A stretch of DNA of 64,000 bases, from contig NZ_JACXAB010000017.1 in assembly GCF_014699075.1 (NCBI RefSeq), positions 1 through 64,000 of the forward strand. Reading direction: 5' to 3'. This DNA comes from Microvirga sp. (GTDB taxonomy: Bacteria; Pseudomonadota; Alphaproteobacteria; Rhizobiales; Beijerinckiaceae). How positions within the stretch are numbered: the first letter of the stretch is position 1; the number at the start of each line of letters is the position of its first letter. This document shows, piece by piece, positions 58,691 through 64,000 of the stretch. A program made the position numbers and the translations under genes. The notes beneath the pieces were generated by a model that was not told the DNA's origin, did no database searches, and saw only the letters and a program-made list of their open reading frames with translations.

Positions 58691-58738
58691 CGCATCGTGT
58701 GGACCGGAAAAACCGGATCCACTTTTCCGCGCGATGCG
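58691..58738. repeat. Second palindrome upstream of pyrH
   Basis: CGCATCG (58691-58697) and CGATGCG (58732-58738) flank GTGGACCGG/CCGGATCCAC arms around AAAAA. It is related to the previous element (shared GTGGA...CCACTTTTCC), so two variants of one family lie in tandem. Confidence 0.65.
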
Positions 58739-58740
58739 GT

Positions 58741-58768
58741 AGAACGGCGGCTCTCGGGCCGCCGTTCT
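58741..58768 (+). promoter_or_regulatory. Hairpin directly before pyrH
   Basis: AGAACGGCGG (58741-58750) and CCGCCGTTCT (58759-58768) form a perfect 10-bp stem with an 8-nt loop, ending 28 nt before the pyrH ATG. There is no T run. It may shape the pyrH leader or bound the palindrome cluster. Confidence 0.4.
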
Positions 58769-58796
58769 CATGAGAGGGTTCGAAAAGAAAGGTCTG

Positions 58797-59513
58797 ATGA
58801 TGGCAACGTTCCGGCGCATTCTGGTGAAGCTCTCAGGCGAGGCCCTCATGGCCCCCGACGGCTACTGGCTCGATCCCCAGACTCTGACATCACTGGCGGA
58901 GGATCTCGCTCAGGCCACCCGCGCCGGCTTCGAGATCGCTGTCGTCATCGGCGGCGGCAACATCATCCGCGGCGCCCGCATGAGCGCCGCCGGGTGGATC
59001 GACCGTCCCACGGCCGATTCCATGGGCATGCTCGGCACGGTCATGAACTCGCTGGCCATCGAGACCGCCCTGAATGCCGCCGGCGTTCCGGCCCGGACCA
59101 TGTCGGCGGTCTCCATGCCGACGATCTGCGAGACCTATGCCCGCCAGCCCGCCCTGCATCACCTGGACAAGGGGCAGGTGGTGGTTCTGGCCGGTGGCAC
59201 CGGCAACCCGTTCTTCACCACCGATACCGCCGCTGTCCTGCGTGCGGCCGAACTGCGCTGCGATGCGGTGCTCAAGGCCACCCAGGTGGACGGCGTCTAC
59301 TCGGCCGACCCGAAGAAGGACCCGACTGCGGTCCGATTCGACCGCCTGACCCATGACGAGGCCATCGCCAGGGACCTGAAGGTGATGGATACGGCCGCCT
59401 TTGCCCTAGCGCGGGAGAGCAAGCTGTCGATCATCGTCGGCTCGGTGCATGCTCCCAGCTCCGTGACAGCTCTTCTCCAGGGGAAAGTGCCCTCTACGGT
59501 CGTTGCCCCTTGA
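58797..59513 (+). CDS. pyrH: UMP kinase
   Basis: Phosphorylates UMP to UDP as a GTP-activated hexamer. The 238-residue amino-acid-kinase fold has RRILVKLSGEALM, IAVVIGGGNIIRGARM, MLGTVMNSLAIETAL, VLAGGTGNPFFTTDTAAVLRAAEL and KATQVDGVYSADPKKDP. The start is at ATGATG (58797) after AAAGG; 58800 is as likely. frr follows after 70 nt. Confidence 0.96.
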   Translation: MMATFRRILVKLSGEALMAPDGYWLDPQTLTSLAEDLAQATRAGFEIAVVIGGGNIIRGARMSAAGWIDRPTADSMGMLGTVMNSLAIETALNAAGVPARTMSAVSMPTICETYARQPALHHLDKGQVVVLAGGTGNPFFTTDTAAVLRAAELRCDAVLKATQVDGVYSADPKKDPTAVRFDRLTHDEAIARDLKVMDTAAFALARESKLSIIVGSVHAPSSVTALLQGKVPSTVVAP

Positions 59514-59583
59514 TCCAGGGGTCTTGATGCTGGACCCTGGGGGGCGTAAGCCCGTTTAGACAGTTCGCGTAAGGACAAAACTG

Positions 59584-60144
59584 ATGGCTACGACCTTTGA
59601 TATCGCCGATGTGAAGCGCCGCATGCAGGGCGCCATCAACGCATTCAAGAACGACCTGGCCAGTCTCAGGACGGGACGCGCCTCTCCGAATCTGCTGGAC
59701 CCGATCCAGATCGATGCCTATGGCGCATCGATGCCGATCTCGCAGGTGGCCACCGTCAACGTGCCGGAACCGCGCCTGCTCAGCGTACAGGTCTGGGACC
59801 GGGGCATGGTGGCTGCCGTGGAGAAGGCGATCCGCGAATCCGATCTCGGCCTCAACCCTCAGACTGAGGGCCAGGTGATCCGCCTGCGTATCCCCGAGAT
59901 GAACGAGCAGCGCCGCAAGGAAATGGTGAAGGTCGCGCACAAATATGCCGAAGAGGCGAAGGTTGCCGTCCGTCACGTGCGCCGCGATGGCCTCGACCTG
60001 CTCAAGAAGCTTGAGAAGGACAGCGCGATCAGCGAGGATGACGGCAAGCGCCATGCCGACCAGGTGCAGAAGGCGACGGATCAGTTCGTGACCGAGATCG
60101 ACAGCATTGTGGTCGCCAAGGAAAAGGAAATCATGCACGTCTGA
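59584..60144 (+). CDS. frr: Ribosome recycling factor
   Basis: With EF-G splits post-termination ribosomes. The 186-residue L-shaped protein has the family blocks [39 protein letters not shown] and [35 protein letters not shown]. The usual rpsB-tsf-pyrH-frr-uppS-cdsA-dxr-rseP order is complete here. Confidence 0.97.
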   Translation: MATTFDIADVKRRMQGAINAFKNDLASLRTGRASPNLLDPIQIDAYGASMPISQVATVNVPEPRLLSVQVWDRGMVAAVEKAIRESDLGLNPQTEGQVIRLRIPEMNEQRRKEMVKVAHKYAEEAKVAVRHVRRDGLDLLKKLEKDSAISEDDGKRHADQVQKATDQFVTEIDSIVVAKEKEIMHV

Positions 60145-60174
60145 TCCTTAAGGCGTGCATTGGAACAGGACATC

Positions 60175-60942
60175 ATGAGCGGCGAAGCCAAACGGGTGGA
60201 TCCAGGCTTTGCCTGCAGGGAAGCAGGCGAGGGGATGCCGGCCCACGTTGCCATCATCATGGATGGGAATGGCCGGTGGGCTGCTCAACGGGGTCTGCCT
60301 CGCTTTGAGGGGCACCGGCGCGGTGTCGAGGCGATCCGCCGGGCCGTGCGCACGGCGGGAAATCTGGGGATCCGGTACCTGACGGTCTACAGCTTCTCCG
60401 CCGAAAACTGGCGGCGTCCGGCTGACGAGGTCTCCGATCTCATGGGGCTCCTCAAGCGGTTCGTCAGGCACGATCTGGCCGAGCTTCACGCCAACAACAT
60501 CCGGGTCCGGATCATCGGCGAGCGGGAGGGGCTGGCCTCGGACATCCGCCTGCTCCTCGATGAGGCCGAGCAGCTCACCCGTTCCAACACGGGTCTGACC
60601 CTGGTGATTGCCTTCAACTATGGCGGGCGGCAGGAGATCGTGAGTGCCATGCGGGCGCTGGCCCGGCGCGTGAAGGAGGGCAGCCTCGATCCGGCCGACA
60701 TCGACATGGATTCTGTGGGAGCGGCTCTCGACACCCATGGCATACCGGATCCGGATCTGGTCATCAGGACGTCCGGTGAGCAGCGCGTCTCGAACTTCCT
60801 GACATGGCAGACGGCCTATTCCGAGTTCGTGTTCCTGCCGTGCTACTGGCCTGATTTCGATGAGGTGGCATTCAAATCCGCCATCGATGAGTATTGCAGG
60901 CGCGACCGCCGGTTCGGCGGCCTGAGCGCTCGGGCTGTCTGA
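60175..60942 (+). CDS. uppS: Undecaprenyl diphosphate synthase
   Basis: Elongates farnesyl diphosphate with eight cis-isoprene units to make the peptidoglycan lipid carrier precursor. The catalytic Asp is D30 in [13 protein letters not shown]; further motifs are [29 protein letters not shown] and [14 protein letters not shown]. Length is 255. The ATG at 60175 follows AACAGGA; a TTG at 60160 is rejected. Last codons are 2 nt from cdsA. Confidence 0.95.
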   Translation: MSGEAKRVDPGFACREAGEGMPAHVAIIMDGNGRWAAQRGLPRFEGHRRGVEAIRRAVRTAGNLGIRYLTVYSFSAENWRRPADEVSDLMGLLKRFVRHDLAELHANNIRVRIIGEREGLASDIRLLLDEAEQLTRSNTGLTLVIAFNYGGRQEIVSAMRALARRVKEGSLDPADIDMDSVGAALDTHGIPDPDLVIRTSGEQRVSNFLTWQTAYSEFVFLPCYWPDFDEVAFKSAIDEYCRRDRRFGGLSARAV

Positions 60943-60944
60943 CG

Positions 60945-61799
60945 ATGGTTGCGGACGAAGGCTCATCGCCGCCTCACCCCAAACCGGTCCCATCCAAGGA
61001 ACTCTCGGCCAGAGTTCTATCGGCCCTTGTCATGGTGGCCGCCGCGCTCCTCACAGCCTATCTCGGCGGCTGGCCCTTTGCCCTGTTCTGGCTGGCGGCC
61101 GGGATCGCCATCGTGGTGGAATGGACCGACATGACCGGGATCGAGCCCCGGCGTCTTGTTCAGGTGATCCTCGGCGTCGGCCTCACAGCCTTGACGCTCC
61201 TCTTCCTGCTCGATGCCGGGCTTTGGCTCTCCCTTGCCGTAAGCATTGCCTTACTGGCGGCGGCCGCCTTTGTGGCGTCCAGTCCTCATAAACGAGCTTG
61301 GACGGTTTCGAGCTTTATCTACGCGGCTCCGGTCGTCCTCGTCCCGCCGCTCGTACGCGCTCACCCCGATCTTGGCATCCTCGGCCTGCTCTGGATGTTT
61401 GCCGTGGTTTGGGCGACCGATATCGCAGCTTACTTCACGGGCCGTACCTTCGGAGGCCCGAAGCTCTGCCCTCCCATCAGCCCTAAGAAAACGTGGTCGG
61501 GCTTCATCGGCGGGGTCGTCGCTGCGACATTGTGCGGGCTCCTGGTGGCCTGGATCGGCCAGCGTTATGGCGCCACTCTTCCTCTGACTTTCGCCGGCAT
61601 TGCCGCTCTTTCCATCGTGTCATCGATCGCGAGTCAGGTCGGTGATTTGGGCGAGTCGGCTCTCAAGCGCTATTGTCAGGTCAAGGATTCGAGCCACCTC
61701 ATCCCGGGCCACGGCGGAGTCATGGATCGGCTCGACGGCTTTTGGGCCGTCTGCGTCATCGTCGCCCTTGCTCTTCTGACCCTCGATCCCACCGTATAG
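60945..61799 (+). CDS. cdsA: Phosphatidate cytidylyltransferase
   Basis: Makes CDP-diacylglycerol, the branch point of phospholipid synthesis, in the inner membrane. The 284-residue protein has about eight spans. The family signature near the C-terminus is ESALKRYCQVKDSSHLIPGHGGVMDRLDG (S-x3-KR-x3-KD-x5-PGHGG-x2-DR-D). An N-terminal polar extension of about 20 residues precedes the first span. dxr starts 6 nt later. Confidence 0.94.
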   Translation: MVADEGSSPPHPKPVPSKELSARVLSALVMVAAALLTAYLGGWPFALFWLAAGIAIVVEWTDMTGIEPRRLVQVILGVGLTALTLLFLLDAGLWLSLAVSIALLAAAAFVASSPHKRAWTVSSFIYAAPVVLVPPLVRAHPDLGILGLLWMFAVVWATDIAAYFTGRTFGGPKLCPPISPKKTWSGFIGGVVAATLCGLLVAWIGQRYGATLPLTFAGIAALSIVSSIASQVGDLGESALKRYCQVKDSSHLIPGHGGVMDRLDGFWAVCVIVALALLTLDPTV

Positions 61800-61805
61800 G
61801 CCTTG

Positions 61806-62990
61806 ATGACCCGTTCCCTCACGATCCTTGGTGCAACCGGCTCGATCGGCCGTTCGACGGCGGATGTCGTGCTGGCTCACCGCGACGAACTCAGGGTCGA
61901 GGCTGTTGTGGGCGGCCGCGATGCTCTAGCCCTGGCGGAGGTCGCCTGCCGTCTTGGTGCAAAATTCGCAGCCCTTGCCGATGAACGCGGAGGTGCAGCC
62001 TTGCGGGAGGCGCTCTCCGGAACCGGAATCGGGAGCGGAGCAGGGCAGGCCGCCGTGTTGGAGGCCGCCGAGCGCGAGGCCGACATCGTGCTCGCCGCCA
62101 TCAGCGGAACCGCAGGCCTCGCCCCAACCCATGCCGCTCTGAAGCCTGGAAGGCGGATTGCCCTGGCCAACAAGGAAAGCCTTGTCTGCGCCGGCAATGC
62201 CTTCATGGCCGATGCTCGCCGCCTCAACGTCGAGATCATGCCGGTCGATTCCGAGCACAATGCCCTCGACCAAGCCCTTACCGCCGGTCGAAACGGGGAC
62301 GTGGAAAAGGCGATCATCACAGCGACCGGTGGCCCATTTCGCACCACGCCGAAGGAGCAGATTGCAAAGGCCGGCGCCAAGGCGGCCTCGGCCCATCCGG
62401 TCTGGTCCATGGGATCGAAGATCAACATCGATTCCGCCACCTTGATGAACAAGGGCCTCGAACTGATCGAGGCTCATCATCTGTTCGGTCTTGAACCGGA
62501 GCGTCTCGATGTGCTGGTGCATCCGGAGGCCATCGTCCACGGCCTCGTCCAATGGAGCGATGGCGCCATCACGGCCGGCCTCGCCCTGCCGGACATGAAG
62601 GTCCCTGTCGCCAATGCGCTTCGGGGTGCCAGGCGCCTGAGGATGGAGCTGCCTCGTCTCGATCTTGCCGCGATTGGCCGTTTAAGCTTCGAACGGCCCG
62701 ATGAGGACCGTTTCCCGTGCCTGTCCTTGGCGAAGGCGGCGCTGAGGGCCGGAGGGGCGATGCCCACGATCTTGAATGCGGCCAACGAGATCGCGGTCGA
62801 AGCCTATATGGCAGACGCCATCGGATTTTATGATATTTCCGAGATTGTTGAGAGAGTTTGCTCGACTTTCTCTGGAAGACAGATTCTAACGCCGTCGACC
62901 GTCACCGAGGCTCTGGCCATCGATCAGGAGGCCCGGGAAACGGCGCGCAGGCTCATTCCAGCCCCTGTCGAAGCCGCACAGGCCCGATAA
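61806..62990 (+). CDS. dxr: 1-deoxy-D-xylulose 5-phosphate reductoisomerase
   Basis: The committed step of the MEP isoprenoid pathway, giving 2-C-methyl-D-erythritol 4-phosphate. The NADPH motif LTILGATGSIGRST starts the protein. The metal/substrate blocks are LANKESLVCAG, MPVDSEHNALDQAL, ATGGPFRTTP, WSMGSKINIDSATLMNKGLELIEAHHLF and VHPEAIVHGLVQW. Length is 394 from the ATG at 61806 (a TTG lies just before). rseP follows after 18 nt. Confidence 0.95.
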   Translation: MTRSLTILGATGSIGRSTADVVLAHRDELRVEAVVGGRDALALAEVACRLGAKFAALADERGGAALREALSGTGIGSGAGQAAVLEAAEREADIVLAAISGTAGLAPTHAALKPGRRIALANKESLVCAGNAFMADARRLNVEIMPVDSEHNALDQALTAGRNGDVEKAIITATGGPFRTTPKEQIAKAGAKAASAHPVWSMGSKINIDSATLMNKGLELIEAHHLFGLEPERLDVLVHPEAIVHGLVQWSDGAITAGLALPDMKVPVANALRGARRLRMELPRLDLAAIGRLSFERPDEDRFPCLSLAKAALRAGGAMPTILNAANEIAVEAYMADAIGFYDISEIVERVCSTFSGRQILTPSTVTEALAIDQEARETARRLIPAPVEAAQAR

Positions 62991-63008
62991 GGCGCGAAAG
63001 GGACACAG

Positions 63009-64000
63009 ATGGACTTTCTCACGATGATCGGCGGTGCAACAGGCTCCCTGTTCCTGACCCTGATCGCTTTCCTCGTTGTGCTCACAGTGGTCGTTTTCGT
63101 CCACGAGTTCGGCCACTTCTGGGTGGGCCGGCTGTGCGGGGTTGGCGTGACGGCCTTCTCCATCGGATTCGGGCCCGAGTTGATCGGCTGGACGGACAGG
63201 AAGGGTACGCGGTGGAAAATCTGCGCTATTCCTCTTGGAGGGTATGTGAAGTTCGTCGGCGACCTCAACGCCGCCAGCGTCCCTGATCAGGGCCAGCTCG
63301 ACCAGATGCCGGTCGAGCAGCGTGCGATCAGCTTCCCTCATCAGAACGTCGCCAAGCGGGCTGCCATTGTGGCGGCGGGGCCGATCGCCAACTTCATCCT
63401 GGCAATCGCGATCTTTGCCGGCTTCAACTACTTCAACGGGCGGGCGGTCCTGGAGCCGCGGATTGAAGCGGTTCAACCGGGCAGCGCGGCCGAGAAGGCC
63501 GGCTTCCAACCCAAGGACCTGATTCTGACAGTCGATGGCAGGAGCATTCAGACCTTTGCCGACATGCAACTCCTTGTGAGTTCCAGCGCGGGCGAACCCC
63601 TGGTATTCACGGTGGAGCGCAATGGCCAAACGGTGGCCCTAACGGCAACGCCGAACTTCGTCGAGCGGACAAGCCCGTTCGGCAAGCAGCGGATCGGACT
63701 GCTGGGCGTTGAGGCCTCCCGTGACCCCTCGGCGATCAAGCGACTGACCTATTCTCCCTGGGGCGCCTTGAAAGCTGCCGTGGTCGAGACCTGGAACCTC
63801 GTCGAGCGGACGATCAACTTCATCCGCCGTCTGGTGATGGGCGTGGAATCGGCCGATCAGCTCTCCGGGCCCATCGGAATCGCCCGGGCCTCCGGGACCG
63901 CCTTCGATATCGGCGGGGTCTACAGCCTTGTCAGCCTGATCGGCTTCATGTCGGTCTCCATCGGCCTTATTAACCTTTTTCCCATTCCCCTGCTGGATGG
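63009..64000 (+). CDS. rseP: RIP metalloprotease RseP, cut by the window end
   Basis: Site-2-type intramembrane zinc protease that cleaves anti-sigma factors and signal peptides. From the ATG at 63009 (AAAGGGA upstream) the frame is open to 64000. The zinc motif HEFGH gives H32, E33 and H36 in the first span. A membrane segment GPIANFILAIAIFAG lies near 125, then one PDZ domain (about 150-225: GSAAEKAGFQPKDLILTVDG). The visible end NLFPIPLLDG contains the third zinc ligand Asp. About 50 C-terminal residues are missing. Confidence 0.94.
   Translation, partial: MDFLTMIGGATGSLFLTLIAFLVVLTVVVFVHEFGHFWVGRLCGVGVTAFSIGFGPELIGWTDRKGTRWKICAIPLGGYVKFVGDLNAASVPDQGQLDQMPVEQRAISFPHQNVAKRAAIVAAGPIANFILAIAIFAGFNYFNGRAVLEPRIEAVQPGSAAEKAGFQPKDLILTVDGRSIQTFADMQLLVSSSAGEPLVFTVERNGQTVALTATPNFVERTSPFGKQRIGLLGVEASRDPSAIKRLTYSPWGALKAAVVETWNLVERTINFIRRLVMGVESADQLSGPIGIARASGTAFDIGGVYSLVSLIGFMSVSIGLINLFPIPLLD

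Overview
The window is a GC-rich chromosomal backbone segment from an alphaproteobacterium, most likely a member of the Hyphomicrobiales (Rhizobiales) close to Microvirga/Methylobacteriaceae. The reasons are the complete 14-gene nuoA-N cluster followed by birA, an RNase J gene and a methylmalonyl-CoA epimerase gene; a short ProRS without an editing insertion; an S2 protein with a C-terminal helix-hairpin-helix extension; an alpha-type Bpt; a non-zinc-type HemB; and several intergenic palindrome families that are typical of this order. The genus is an inference.

Layout. 1-3.6 kb: 5' part of an OmpA-like secreted protein gene (minus strand), recO and parC. 3.9-9.6 kb (all minus): bpt, an RDD membrane protein, a threonine dehydratase, an orphan LivH-type permease and hemB, spaced by repeat elements. 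9.9-13 kb: 3-hydroxyisobutyryl-CoA hydrolase, a small membrane protein and an L,D-transpeptidase. 13.5-20.5 kb: glyA-nrdR-ribD-ribE-ribH-nusB-thiL-MFS, a tight one-carbon/riboflavin/thiamine operon. 20.6-27.7 kb: hppA, bamE (minus), a cytochrome bc1 assembly chaperone, a DUF177 gene, plsX, fabH, ihfA and a MerR-type regulator. 27.9 kb: tRNA-Asp, then a small iron-permease-like protein and a secreted hypothetical (minus). 29.8-44.9 kb: nuoABCDEFGHIJKLMN (complex I). 44.9-48.2 kb: birA, rnj, mce and a small membrane protein. 48.6-51.9 kb: proS, lolC and lolD. 52.3-55.7 kb: dnaE. 56.5-64 kb: rpsB-tsf-pyrH-frr-uppS-cdsA-dxr-rseP (rseP is cut by the window end), the conserved translation/envelope cluster.

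Almost everything is housekeeping. The most interesting point is a very short gene at 52053-52154, between lolD and dnaE. It encodes a 33-residue single-span membrane peptide and is preceded by two perfect tandem alphaproteobacterial LexA boxes (GAAC-N7-GAAC) exactly 21 bp apart, over a plausible promoter. It has the architecture of an SOS-induced division inhibitor such as Caulobacter SidA. Two further non-coding objects lie in the 0.8-kb gap before rpsB. One is a structured RNA candidate behind a near-consensus TTGACA-N17-TATATC promoter. The other is a three-way-junction leader immediately upstream of rpsB. Several dispersed palindromic repeat families occupy most of the longer gaps.
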